Source: Bacteroidota bacterium (lineage in GTDB: Bacteria > Bacteroidota > JABWAT01). Taken from it: a stretch of DNA of 64,000 nt. Below, piece after piece: positions 47,108 through 55,643 of this stretch. A program made the translations under genes and the position numbers. Positions within the stretch are counted from its first letter, which is position 1. The number at the start of each line of letters is the position of its first letter. The stretch lies in assembly GCA_017303995.1 (NCBI GenBank), contig JAFLBE010000008.1, positions 1 through 64,000 on the forward strand, read 5' to 3'. Under the pieces are notes generated by a model. It was not told where the DNA came from. It saw only the letters and a list, made by a program, of their open reading frames with translations, and did not search any database.

Positions 47108-47467
47108 TCAGACGTATTTCTTAATTACGTTTTGAAGCGCTTCGTCACTGAATGGTTTGGTAATATATTCGACTGCACCTTGCTTCATCCCCCAGAATTT
47201 ATCAGAATCCTGATTTTTGGAAGTGAGCATCACAACAGGTATTGCCGCGGTTTCGGGAGTATTCTTTAGGGTTCTGCAGACTTCAAACCCGTTTTTTCTT
47301 GGCATGATAACATCAAGAACAATCAGGTTAGGCTGAAGGTTAACTGCTTTTTTCTCACCATCTTCTCCGTCTGCCGCTTCGGTTACCGTATGCCCGGCGG
47401 CTATAAGCGCATTGGCAATAATCTGCCGGTCTACCATTGAATCGTCAATTACAAGAATGTGTGCCAT
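47108..47467 (-). CDS. CheY/PilH-type single-domain response regulator
   Basis: The 119-residue receiver has the acidic pair D8-D9, phosphoacceptor D52 in LIVLDVIMP, T82 and K104 in ITKPF, all intact. There is no output domain, so it should act by binding a partner or as a phosphate sink, like PilH. It overlaps none of its neighbours but is only 8 bp from the DUF4388 regulator and 4 bp from cheW. Confidence 0.95.
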   Translation of the reverse strand: MAHILVIDDSMVDRQIIANALIAAGHTVTEAADGEDGEKKAVNLQPNLIVLDVIMPRKNGFEVCRTLKNTPETAAIPVVMLTSKNQDSDKFWGMKQGAVEYITKPFSDEALQNVIKKYV

Positions 47468-47475
47468 AGTCTTTA

Positions 47476-48570
47476 TTATGATCCTAATCCAAGATGCTCT
47501 TTTACTTTTGAAAGCAGATCAGCTGCTTCGAACGGTTTAGTCATGTAGGCATCAGCGCCGGCATACTTACCAAGATTTTTATCAATTTCGGCATCCTTGC
47601 CTGACAACATAAGAATGGGCACCCGTTTATAAGCGTCACCCATATCACGTAATGACCGGCAAACCTTATATCCGGTTATATCCGGAAGCATAACGTCAAG
47701 CAAAATAAGATCCGGTATTGATTCTGTTGCCGCTTTGATTGCAGCATCACCGGTCGTGGCGGTAATCAGATTAAATCCCGAATCAGCCAGGGCAAGTTCA
47801 ATCATTTTTTGGATGGTCAAACTGTCATCGACAACCAAAATTTTCTTTCGTTTGTCTTCAACTTTTAAAATTTCAACCCACTTTTCAGTGACAAAAAAGT
47901 TGACGATTTTCATGACAGAAAATTCTTCAAGTTTAAGTTTGGTTGAAAGTGCCTTAATATCCTTTATGCCATCTATGGCAAGATATATTTTCCACTCTTT
48001 TAATTTAAGCGAAATTTCTTCCTGCTGATCTTCTCCCTTTTTTGTTTTTTTAGGGATAACCGAACTATTGGCAATATTCTCGCGAATGACCGACATTTCA
48101 TCGACAACAACAGCAGCACCTAAAAGCATTCCCTGAACGTCAACACCGGTACTAAGGGCATTAAACTTGGGAAGGGCATCGGCCTCAAAATTGACGCTGC
48201 CACCCTTTAGCTGAATCAGTTCGGTAACTGTACTTTCAATCTGTTTTCTGATTGTCTTAGCTAATGCCGGAATTTCAATCTTTTTCAGAGCAATCAAAAT
48301 TTGCTCAATACGCTTTCCGCGATATTGTGTCTTCTGTAATTGAATCGCCTCATCAAGATCTGCTACCGTTATGTAGCCGTCTTGAAGCATGATTGAACCA
48401 AGAACTTCCCCAACACCGTTATCAACGGCAACAGCCATACCATTTTTGAAAAAAATGGTAATATTTCCGCTGGAAGTAGATACGACCAACGCGCCGGTTT
48501 TTTTTCCGTTTCGAATCAATTGGAGCATTTCTGTAATGCCCCATCCCCGCAAATTTCCTGCAAAACTCAT
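47476..48570 (-). CDS. Response regulator with N-terminal DUF4388/PATAN domain
   Basis: The protein of about 364 residues combines an N-terminal DUF4388 (PATAN) domain (about 1-100, FAGNLRGWGITEMLQLIR), a middle region of unknown type, and a C-terminal receiver with VVDDSLTIQ, LILLDVMLPD and MTKPF. PATAN regulators such as PatA and PilG-like TaxP1 control pilus motility in cyanobacteria. Start is ambiguous: ATG 48570 has GGGG upstream; TTG 48600 adds ten residues. It is first of the tightly packed group PATAN-REC, CheY, CheW, unknown, MCP. Confidence 0.88.
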   Translation of the reverse strand: MSFAGNLRGWGITEMLQLIRNGKKTGALVVSTSSGNITIFFKNGMAVAVDNGVGEVLGSIMLQDGYITVADLDEAIQLQKTQYRGKRIEQILIALKKIEIPALAKTIRKQIESTVTELIQLKGGSVNFEADALPKFNALSTGVDVQGMLLGAAVVVDEMSVIRENIANSSVIPKKTKKGEDQQEEISLKLKEWKIYLAIDGIKDIKALSTKLKLEEFSVMKIVNFFVTEKWVEILKVEDKRKKILVVDDSLTIQKMIELALADSGFNLITATTGDAAIKAATESIPDLILLDVMLPDITGYKVCRSLRDMGDAYKRVPILMLSGKDAEIDKNLGKYAGADAYMTKPFEAADLLSKVKEHLGLGS

Positions 48571-48600
48571 AAGAATCAGCCCCTGACCGGGCATGGTCAA

Positions 48601-48708
48601 TAAATATTATTTAAACAAGATACAAAAAGATCTCAAAAAATCAATTTAAAATTTTGTAAAACCACTATTTACGAAGTCAAAAACCAAGTAAATCAATTTA
48701 ATCCAAAA
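48601..48708. other. AT-rich gap inside the signalling gene set
   Basis: The 108 bp between the PAS kinase gene and the PATAN regulator gene is the largest gap in this co-directional run and probably holds the promoter of the chemosensory operon. I see no hairpin terminator. Confidence 0.4.
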
Positions 48709-50202
48709 TCAGTCCGGCAAATATAAAGTAAATTTTGTTCCTCTGCCAATCTCTGATTCAACATCAATTTTCCCCATGTGATCCTGAATGATCTTATAGG
48801 TGATGGGTAAACCCAAACCTGTTCCCAATGGCTTTGTTGTATAGAACGGATCAAAAATTCGTCTGAGATTATCTGGATGGATGCCTGAACCTGTATCAGC
48901 AATTTCAAGAATTACAAATCCTTTTACATGCCTTGGTGCAACTTTATGTGTCAGGTTTATAAATAAAGTACCGCCGTTTGTCATTGAATCAACGGCATTC
49001 ATCACAAGATTAAGTACAACCTGATGAATCTGGGTTGGGTCAAATCTGAATTTTGGTACATCTTGACCGGATTCATATCTGCAAATAATTTTCTTTTTCT
49101 GAAAATCGAGAGTCAGTAAATTGATAACAGATTTTACGACTTCGTTTAAATCGGATTGCGTAAATTGTGGTTTTTTTGTCCTGGCAAAGGCAAATGAATT
49201 TTCAAGAAGCTGATTGATGCGGGCAACTTCTTTTCCGATTTGTTCAATTTGTGATTTTCTGATATCGTCATCCTGAAAATCAAGGATGATTGCACTCACG
49301 ATACTTTGAATACCAGCCAGCGGGTTTTTTACTTCATGGGCAATACCGGCAGCAATTTGACCTAAAGTTGAAATTTTTTCAAGTCGACGGTTTTCTTCCC
49401 TTACCTTTTCCAGTTCAAAAAGATCACGAAAAATACAAATCATTTCTATAACATCGTTGTGATCATTTTTCCGGGGGAAGAGGGTGTAACCAATTTTAAG
49501 TTTTTTTCCATCGCTTCTTATGGCATCGCATTCATACTGTTTTTCAAATTCACTGCCATCAAGAATTTGCCCGATATTGGCCTCAATCGGCATAATTGAA
49601 TTAACTTCCATACCCAGCAGATTAATAACAGACCACCCAAAAATGTTTGCGGCAGATGGGTTTGCGTAATTAATTTTACCCGACATATCAAAGGTTATCA
49701 ATCCGGCACCAAGAGCCATCATGATGGATTCTGTAAAGCTTTCGGTGTTCTTTACTTCATTTCTGAGATCATCAATTTTTTTCTGAAGATTGGCATTGAA
49801 AAGTTTGAGTTGCTCTATATGCTGTCTCACCCCTTGCCATTCCCGACGCTTATTGATAGCCCGCTGTACCTGGGTGAGTAAGTAAACATCAGAAGAATCT
49901 GGGTCAATTATGTCAAATATTCCCGCACGGAACGCGGTGGCGATATCTTCTTCAGCATTTTTAGGGATAAGCAGGAGGATTGGAGTCTCAATAAAAAAAG
50001 TCCCGAGCAGGTTAATGTAGCCACTGACCTGGTTTTTCAGGACGGAACGATCAAGAATAAGTAAATCGGGTGGAATTGGGAATTGATTGGAATGCGTCGG
50101 AACAGTGGTTTCAGAAAGGATTCTGATATCATCCTGACTGAAAAGTTCACCTAATCTGTTTTCGAAAATAAAATCCGGAGAAATCAGTAGAATATTGGTC
50201 AC
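48709..50202 (-). CDS. PAS histidine kinase with degenerate N-terminal receiver
   Basis: The 497-residue kinase begins with a receiver-like domain (about 1-115) in which D51 is kept. The acidic pocket is reduced to one Asp (D10), the Thr/Ser position is replaced in LLLIP, and the switch Lys is replaced by D100, so it may not be phosphorylated normally. A coiled linker, a PAS domain (about 165-275) and a kinase core follow: AAGIAHEVKNPLAG with the His, NLVMNAVDSM, DTGSGI and GTGLGLP. The core resembles NtrB/AtoS/PilS-type kinases. No partner NtrC-type regulator is adjacent. Confidence 0.9.
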   Translation of the reverse strand: MTNILLISPDFIFENRLGELFSQDDIRILSETTVPTHSNQFPIPPDLLILDRSVLKNQVSGYINLLGTFFIETPILLLIPKNAEEDIATAFRAGIFDIIDPDSSDVYLLTQVQRAINKRREWQGVRQHIEQLKLFNANLQKKIDDLRNEVKNTESFTESIMMALGAGLITFDMSGKINYANPSAANIFGWSVINLLGMEVNSIMPIEANIGQILDGSEFEKQYECDAIRSDGKKLKIGYTLFPRKNDHNDVIEMICIFRDLFELEKVREENRRLEKISTLGQIAAGIAHEVKNPLAGIQSIVSAIILDFQDDDIRKSQIEQIGKEVARINQLLENSFAFARTKKPQFTQSDLNEVVKSVINLLTLDFQKKKIICRYESGQDVPKFRFDPTQIHQVVLNLVMNAVDSMTNGGTLFINLTHKVAPRHVKGFVILEIADTGSGIHPDNLRRIFDPFYTTKPLGTGLGLPITYKIIQDHMGKIDVESEIGRGTKFTLYLPD

Positions 50203-50223
50203 GTTGATTCTCTGGAAATTGGG

Positions 50224-51117
50224 TTAGCCTTCTGTCCGGTAGCTCACTGATATTGCTGAAAGGGCAGATTCAAGGAAAAAAGAACCTGATTCCTGATGTC
50301 TGTGATAAAGGACTTTCATTTTCTCAAACAAGTTTTCAGGCTGAATGTTCAAAGTTGATTTCAGGCTGCTTAAAACCGTTTGTGAAAACTTTCCGTACCA
50401 AAACAGGGATTCCATTTCTGAAAGATTTAAACCATACTGATTTAAAACCTGAAGAAGAAAAAAGGGCAGATCTTCTTGTGGATAAGAGACAAAATGTTCA
50501 TAAAACAGAACTTCTTTGTCAGAAAAACCCATAAAAGTAAACCCATTGTCAATGCAGGAGGTTACCAGGTAGAATTTCCCTGGTCCAGGTGCAATCTGTT
50601 TCTCATTCATGAGATTCATGATTGCAAGGGGTTCAAAATCAACAATTGAAAGTTTTTTGGAAAGCCGGGTAGCCAGGATCTGAAGGAAATTGATAACAAC
50701 CCCCGGAACCCAAAGAATTAAAACTTTGTCCCGTTGAAGGGGAATCCATTCATAGATATAGGCTGAAAGTTTTTCACCGGCTATAAATGAGAATTCTTCG
50801 TGAACTCTTCTTTCAAGTGAATCTGCATCAAGGCCAGAGTGATCAACAGGAATTACCGAATAGAGAAAAAGTGTAGGATCAATGGCGACAGAAAGATGGG
50901 GCGCCGTTTGATTGGTTATGAATTTACCTAATTCGGAAATGACCTGATTAATTAAGGGGTCATTTCCTTTGAGAATCAGGTCTTTATTAAGATCAAAACC
51001 AAATTCTGAGCAAGATAAAGTTACGGCAACTTTATCTTGCATCAATAGATTAGAGGTAGCTACATAGGCTTTCTGACCAGAAAAGCTAACTCCTGTATTC
51101 AGCGATTGGGATGACAC
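50224..51117 (-). CDS. Hypothetical protein, possibly PilM-like
   Basis: The 297-residue cytoplasmic protein has no clear signature. The pattern of beta-strand pairs, the central VHEEFSFIAGEKLSAYIYEW and VDFEPLAIMNLM suggest an actin-like or PilM-like fold, as in type IV pilus assembly proteins, but the usual nucleotide motifs are weak or absent. It lies 5 bp after a pseudopilin-like gene and 21 bp before the kinase gene. Treat the PilM link as a hypothesis. Confidence 0.65.
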   Translation of the reverse strand: MSSQSLNTGVSFSGQKAYVATSNLLMQDKVAVTLSCSEFGFDLNKDLILKGNDPLINQVISELGKFITNQTAPHLSVAIDPTLFLYSVIPVDHSGLDADSLERRVHEEFSFIAGEKLSAYIYEWIPLQRDKVLILWVPGVVINFLQILATRLSKKLSIVDFEPLAIMNLMNEKQIAPGPGKFYLVTSCIDNGFTFMGFSDKEVLFYEHFVSYPQEDLPFFLLQVLNQYGLNLSEMESLFWYGKFSQTVLSSLKSTLNIQPENLFEKMKVLYHRHQESGSFFLESALSAISVSYRTEG

Positions 51118-51122
51118 TTATC

Positions 51123-51584
51123 TTATTCCCAAGACGCTTTATTTGTCGAATCGTCAAAGCTGAGACTTCCGATCCAACCTGAACCACCCGGACATTTAAG
51201 AAGATATTTTTTTACAGCAGAAGAGTCATTCAACTGATAAATAAATGCGCTTTTCGTTACCGGAGATACGAGTAATGAGTCAAGATAAACAACCTTGCCG
51301 GGTCTGATTTTAAAAATAGAGTCCTGCTTGGCAATTGCAACCGGGTCATTTTTCAAATCATTAACTAATTCTTGTAAACTTGGCGCGTAGGTTCCGGTTT
51401 TTCCAATATAATAAAGAAGACCGCTGCGAATGTAATCCATTCTTTCACGCGAGTTTAATTTCAAACGATCTGCAGCAACCTTTTGCTGCCAGGGAGTGAC
51501 AATTATGTAAATAAGAACAACAGAAAGAATTACTATTAAGATTTTAAGGAAAATATTACCTTTTCCTTCACGTGTATCAGCCAT
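51123..51584 (-). CDS. Single-pass membrane protein, pseudopilin-like
   Basis: The 153-residue product has one N-terminal membrane helix (about 11-31) followed by a polar helix with RMDYIRSGLLYYIGKTGTYAPSL, then a small globular domain that ends in a CPGGSGWIGSLSF segment. This resembles GspG-type minor pseudopilins, though no prepilin peptidase cleavage motif is obvious. I start at ATG 51584 with GGAG 9-10 bp upstream; a TTG at 51599 is less likely. Confidence 0.65.
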   Translation of the reverse strand: MADTREGKGNIFLKILIVILSVVLIYIIVTPWQQKVAADRLKLNSRERMDYIRSGLLYYIGKTGTYAPSLQELVNDLKNDPVAIAKQDSIFKIRPGKVVYLDSLLVSPVTKSAFIYQLNDSSAVKKYLLKCPGGSGWIGSLSFDDSTNKASWE

Positions 51585-51665
51585 GTGACTGTTCTCCAAT
51601 ATCTAATTAAATGTTCCAAATACCGGAACCGAAAATACTTGGATTAGCTGAAAAATGCAAACCAA

Positions 51666-52145
51666 TTATTCTGACAATAACGAATCAGCCACAAGAAACG
51701 GTCTGATTCGTTCTAATTTTTTTTCTCCAATCCCTTTTATGTTTAAAAGTTCAGTGGAAGATTTGAATTTACCGTTAATTGATCGGTATCCAATAATATT
51801 TGTTGCCGTTTTTTCACCGATGCCAGGCAAAGTTGTTAATTCTTCTAGTCCTGCACGATTTAAATTTAATGGTTTTATAATTGAGGTTGGTCGAACTGTT
51901 GTTTTTTGGACGGAAATTGTGTCTTCAGTCAGGTTTGAAAGCTGGGTTTGGTTGAAAATGGAATCAATCCGGTCAAATTCTGATTGAATTTTAGTGTTTC
52001 TATCCGTTTTCCAGAAATGAAAAACCAGAACGGATACAATACCAATAAGGAAAAGTCCCGAAAGGAATCGGTATTCCTCTCTGGACAATCCCATTTTATA
52101 AGAAAACCTGACAAGAACGGAAGATAATTTACGAAACAGTTTCAT
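51666..52145 (-). CDS. ComEA-like helix-hairpin-helix protein
   Basis: The 159-residue protein has an N-terminal membrane segment (about 29-45), a polar linker, then a tandem helix-hairpin-helix domain (about 90-155) with LNLNRAGLEELTTLPGIG and LNIKGIGEKKLERIRPF. ComEA binds incoming DNA at the membrane in natural transformation. The gene starts inside the dnaJ stop codon (1-bp overlap). No ComEC gene is nearby, so a transformation role is plausible but not shown. Confidence 0.88.
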   Translation of the reverse strand: MKLFRKLSSVLVRFSYKMGLSREEYRFLSGLFLIGIVSVLVFHFWKTDRNTKIQSEFDRIDSIFNQTQLSNLTEDTISVQKTTVRPTSIIKPLNLNRAGLEELTTLPGIGEKTATNIIGYRSINGKFKSSTELLNIKGIGEKKLERIRPFLVADSLLSE

Positions 52146-53314
52146 CAGGAAAAGACATTTTTCATTCTTGAGAAAAAACCACCCGGGCTATTTCTGGCCT
52201 GCTCAGGTAAAAATCCTTCGAGGTGTTCAATTTGTTTTACCAACTCTTTTTCTTTTGAGGAAAGGTTTTTTGGAATAAAAACATTGACCCTGATAATCTG
52301 GTCACCAACCCTGCTGGAACCATACTCGGGAATTCCTTTTTGCCGGAATCTTAATAATTTTCCGGATTGGGTACCTGCATCAATTTTAAGTTTTGCTTTA
52401 CCTGTAAGGGTTGAAATTTCAATTTCAGTGCCCAAAATCGCTTCAGGGATACTAATTTCAACGTCACAAAGAATGTCATTACCTTCACGGGTGAAAATTG
52501 CGTGTCGTTCTTCTTCGATCAGGATAATCAAATCTCCGTCAGCTCCGCCTCTTCTCCCTGCATTGCCCTGGTTTCTGAGGGTAAGATAGTTGCCGTTTGA
52601 AACTCCGGAGGGAATGTTAACTTTTACGGTTGTTTCGCCCTGAATCCTACCTTCACCTTTGCAGGATTTGCACGGATTCTTTATTGTTTTACCAGTACCA
52701 GAACAGGCAGAACACGCTGTTATATTGACAAACTGACCAAAAACACTTTTTTGAACCTGTCTGACTTCACCCGCACCCTTACAAGTGGTGCAAGTGGCGT
52801 GGTCAGATCCTTTTTCAGCACCGTTTCCGGAACAGGATTCGCACTGAATGTATTTTTTTAGCTTTAATTTTTTCTCAACTCCTGCTGCGACTTCTTCTAA
52901 AGTTAGTGAAAGTCGTAATTTCAGATCTGAACCTGGTTCACCTGTTGAACGGGCTCTTCCTCTTTGCCGTCCACCACCAAAGATGTCATCAAACGGGGAT
53001 CCGCCATTGCCAAAAATATCTCCGAAGGCGGAGAAAATATCATTGATGTCATTAAACCCTTGGGGACCAAAACCAGCTCCGCCACCTGCTTGAAAAGCTT
53101 GATGACCAAAACGATCATATTTTGCCCTTTTATCTGCATCTGAAAGCACTTCGTAAGCTTCGGCAGCTTCTTTGAATTTATCTTCGGCTTCTTTGTTTCC
53201 CGGATTTCTGTCGGGGTGATACTGCATTGCCAGTTTCCGGTAGGATTTTTTCAATTCATCCTGAGTTGCCGATTTATTAAGACCTAAAACTTCGTAATAA
53301 TCACGCTTTGCCAA
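52145..53314 (-). CDS. dnaJ: Chaperone DnaJ
   Basis: DnaJ delivers unfolded proteins to DnaK and stimulates its ATPase. The 389-residue protein has a J domain with HPD (YHPDRN), a Gly/Phe-rich stretch (about 75-120), four zinc-finger repeats ([32 protein letters not shown]) and C-terminal substrate domains. It lies 9 bp after grpE. Confidence 0.98.
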   Translation of the reverse strand: MAKRDYYEVLGLNKSATQDELKKSYRKLAMQYHPDRNPGNKEAEDKFKEAAEAYEVLSDADKRAKYDRFGHQAFQAGGGAGFGPQGFNDINDIFSAFGDIFGNGGSPFDDIFGGGRQRGRARSTGEPGSDLKLRLSLTLEEVAAGVEKKLKLKKYIQCESCSGNGAEKGSDHATCTTCKGAGEVRQVQKSVFGQFVNITACSACSGTGKTIKNPCKSCKGEGRIQGETTVKVNIPSGVSNGNYLTLRNQGNAGRRGGADGDLIILIEEERHAIFTREGNDILCDVEISIPEAILGTEIEISTLTGKAKLKIDAGTQSGKLLRFRQKGIPEYGSSRVGDQIIRVNVFIPKNLSSKEKELVKQIEHLEGFLPEQARNSPGGFFSRMKNVFS

Positions 53315-53323
53315 AAAATCCTC

Positions 53324-53926
53324 CTATCTAGCCACCAGAACTTTTGAATGCCTGATTACCTTACCGTTAAACGTATAACCCTTTTGGACCTCATCAATAA
53401 TTGTATCAGATGCAACACCTTCTTTTTCGATGTGCATAAGTGCATCATGAAGATTAACGTCAAAAGTCTGTCCGATACATTCGATCGGCTTTACCCCTTT
53501 TTGGTCAAGCAATTTTGACAGGTTTCCTGCAATGAGCCTAATTCCCTCAATGAAGGTGGCCGGATCGGGTGTTTTCTCCAAAGCGGAAAATGAACGTTCG
53601 AAGTCATCGCTGATGGTAAGCAGATTTTTGATTACCGATTCGCCTTCATATTTTCTGAGGTCGGCACGTTCCTGCTCAGTTCGTCTTCGAAAATTATCAA
53701 ATTCGGCAGCATTACGAAGTAACTGATCTCTGAGGGTTTGAATCTGTGCATCCAAAAGTTTAACTGCAGCTTCTTTTTCTGCAAGATTTTTTTTAAGTTC
53801 TTCTGTTTCCTGGATGTTCTGAGCAGAATTCAGAGTTGAGTCCTGACTAAGCTCAGGTTTAGATTCCTCTTGCGGAACCGGGTTGACTTCCGCCTGTTTG
53901 TCTGGTTGAACTTTTTTAGATGACAT
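53324..53926 (-). CDS. grpE: Nucleotide exchange factor GrpE
   Basis: GrpE exchanges ADP for ATP on DnaK. The 200-residue protein has a polar Glu/Gln-rich N-terminus, a long coiled-coil (about 50-110) with RNAAEFDNFRRRTEQER, and a beta domain ending in VQKGYTFNGKVIRHSKVLVA. I start at ATG 53926 with AAGAGA upstream; an in-frame extension adds 24 non-family residues. No HrcA or CIRCE inverted repeat is visible upstream. DnaK is not in the window. Confidence 0.95.
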   Translation of the reverse strand: MSSKKVQPDKQAEVNPVPQEESKPELSQDSTLNSAQNIQETEELKKNLAEKEAAVKLLDAQIQTLRDQLLRNAAEFDNFRRRTEQERADLRKYEGESVIKNLLTISDDFERSFSALEKTPDPATFIEGIRLIAGNLSKLLDQKGVKPIECIGQTFDVNLHDALMHIEKEGVASDTIIDEVQKGYTFNGKVIRHSKVLVAR

Positions 53927-54060
53927 AATTCTCTTGTAGTTGAAAAGTAAAAAATGATTTTTCGGGTAAAAATGACAAAAATACTGCAAATCCGTCACGA
54001 TACCCGTAACGGTTTGCAGAACAGCAAAGATTAAGCCAAAAATTGTTTATTTGGAGGGAG

Positions 54061-54555
54061 TTAGTTGGAAGTCAGAGACTTTTTAAAATCAGGATAGGTC
54101 ATTTTTTCAAAGGCGGTGGTGTGGATAAATTTCAGTATGGTCGTCATTTCGTCTGCTGGAAGGTAACCTGGAACCAATGTAACATAATCAGCCTGTGCAT
54201 TTAAAAACACGGTTGCAGGAAACCCAGTAACACCAAATCCCTGGCTGAGTTCGGGGTAAGTCACATTGTATTGCTTATACTTTGCAGATTTAGCTGCATC
54301 TTCAGCATTTACTTTTATAAGGATAAAATTCTTTTTCAAAATCTGCATGACCGTTGGGTTGGTGTAGGTATCTTTATCCATTTTCTTACACCATCCGCAC
54401 CAATCTGTGTAGAAATCAACAAGAATATACTTTTTCTGTTTCTGAGCCAGTTCAATTCCTTCGTTGAAGTCATGCCATTTAAGGTTTTCAGTAGTTTTCT
54501 GATCGGAATTCAAACCTGTAAGCAGCATCAATTGAAGTAAAAAAGAAAAAATCAT
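54061..54555 (-). CDS. Secreted thioredoxin-fold protein
   Basis: The 164-residue protein has a short N-terminal hydrophobic signal and a thioredoxin-like domain with the redox motif CGWC (DFYTDWCGWCKKMDKD) and cis-Pro in GFPATVF. It resembles the C-terminal domain of DsbD and DUF255-like reductases. Probably a periplasmic thiol-disulfide enzyme. I start at ATG 54555, which has AGGA 7 bp upstream. It is monocistronic between grpE and the glycosyltransferase gene. Confidence 0.9.
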   Translation of the reverse strand: MIFSFLLQLMLLTGLNSDQKTTENLKWHDFNEGIELAQKQKKYILVDFYTDWCGWCKKMDKDTYTNPTVMQILKKNFILIKVNAEDAAKSAKYKQYNVTYPELSQGFGVTGFPATVFLNAQADYVTLVPGYLPADEMTTILKFIHTTAFEKMTYPDFKKSLTSN

Positions 54556-54608
54556 AAGGGTTCCTGAGTTGGTTATCAATTCTAAGATTTAAAATCCGGT
54601 AAAAAGTG

Positions 54609-55640
54609 TCACTTCAACAGGTGACGTAACTTTTTTCTGAGATGACTTATTTGCTGAGAACCACTGACTTCAGATAAAAGTTTCTCACAGCCATTCCGGT
54701 AAATTGAAAGATAGATTCGAAGTCGGGTTGCTTCAGTCTGGATGTTATCCCAATTTGAAGAAATTCCGCAGTTGTACTTATTGATAAATCTTTCCGCCTG
54801 GGGTAACGGGGTAGTCAAAACTGGAAGTCTGGCAGTAATATATTCAAAAAATTTATTCGGAAGGGAATTCAGATAACTCTCCGTGCTGGTTTCAATCAGC
54901 ATTAGACCTGCATCACCAGCAACTGTGTAATTCAAAATCTCATTGCTTGGTACCTGTCCAATAAAAAAGAGACGTGACTGATCAGTTTTGGTGAGCCGGG
55001 ATTGGTAATTTTCCAAATCAGGTCCGATAAAAAGAAGCCCTTCGTCCGCCGGGCGACTTTTAATAAATTGGAAAGCAACTTCAACGCCACGGCCTTTTTG
55101 CAAATTCCCCTGAAAAACCCAAAGAAAAAGGTCTGATGGTAAACCCATTTTTTTTCGGGATGACTCTTTTTGCAAGGTTGGTGTTAACTCAGGCAGGTTA
55201 AGAAGAATGTCACAGTTTACCTGGTAGCGAGTTTTAAACGAATCTGAAAGGTAATCATTAACAGTTGTTACAAAATCAGCCTTTTTAAAGCCGGTTTTTT
55301 CAAGAAAGCCAATCAGGTTGGATTTCAGTTTCGAATCTTTTATTGAATGAACCCTGTCATTCAGTTCTCTGGCATCAAAAACTATTTTATTTCTGAAAAG
55401 AATCAACCCTGGAACCGAAAAAACATCCAGACAAATAAGTAGTGAAAACTGGTTAAAAAGCCTGTAAGTTACTGCTTTAAATAGGAACAATGGCCATTTC
55501 AAAAGAAATGGAAATTTTGAAATCCGGGGTGACAATTCACAGATGATGATTTCGGCTGATATCCCACTTAACGCTGCAAGGTACTTTTGCGATCGGGAAT
55601 CAAATTTTGTATTGCCAACAAACAGCAGGAGGACTTTCAT
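54609..55640 (-). CDS. GT-B-fold glycosyltransferase (GT4-like)
   Basis: The 343-residue protein has a Rossmann-like N-terminal half with FDARELNDR and a donor-binding half with VFQGNLQKGRG, FIGPDLENY, and LMLIETSTESYLNSLPNKFFEY, typical of GT4 enzymes. It transfers a sugar to a glycan or lipid precursor at the cytoplasmic face. It starts 3 bp after the barrel gene upstream, so it is likely co-transcribed with the outer-membrane proteins. Donor and acceptor are unknown. Confidence 0.85.
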   Translation of the reverse strand: MKVLLLFVGNTKFDSRSQKYLAALSGISAEIIICELSPRISKFPFLLKWPLFLFKAVTYRLFNQFSLLICLDVFSVPGLILFRNKIVFDARELNDRVHSIKDSKLKSNLIGFLEKTGFKKADFVTTVNDYLSDSFKTRYQVNCDILLNLPELTPTLQKESSRKKMGLPSDLFLWVFQGNLQKGRGVEVAFQFIKSRPADEGLLFIGPDLENYQSRLTKTDQSRLFFIGQVPSNEILNYTVAGDAGLMLIETSTESYLNSLPNKFFEYITARLPVLTTPLPQAERFINKYNCGISSNWDNIQTEATRLRIYLSIYRNGCEKLLSEVSGSQQISHLRKKLRHLLK

Positions 55641-55643
55641 ACC

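Noticed and set aside
53927-54060. CIRCE operator upstream of grpE
   Set aside because: The TTAGCACTC-N9-GAGTGCTAA pattern is not present, and hrcA is not adjacent.
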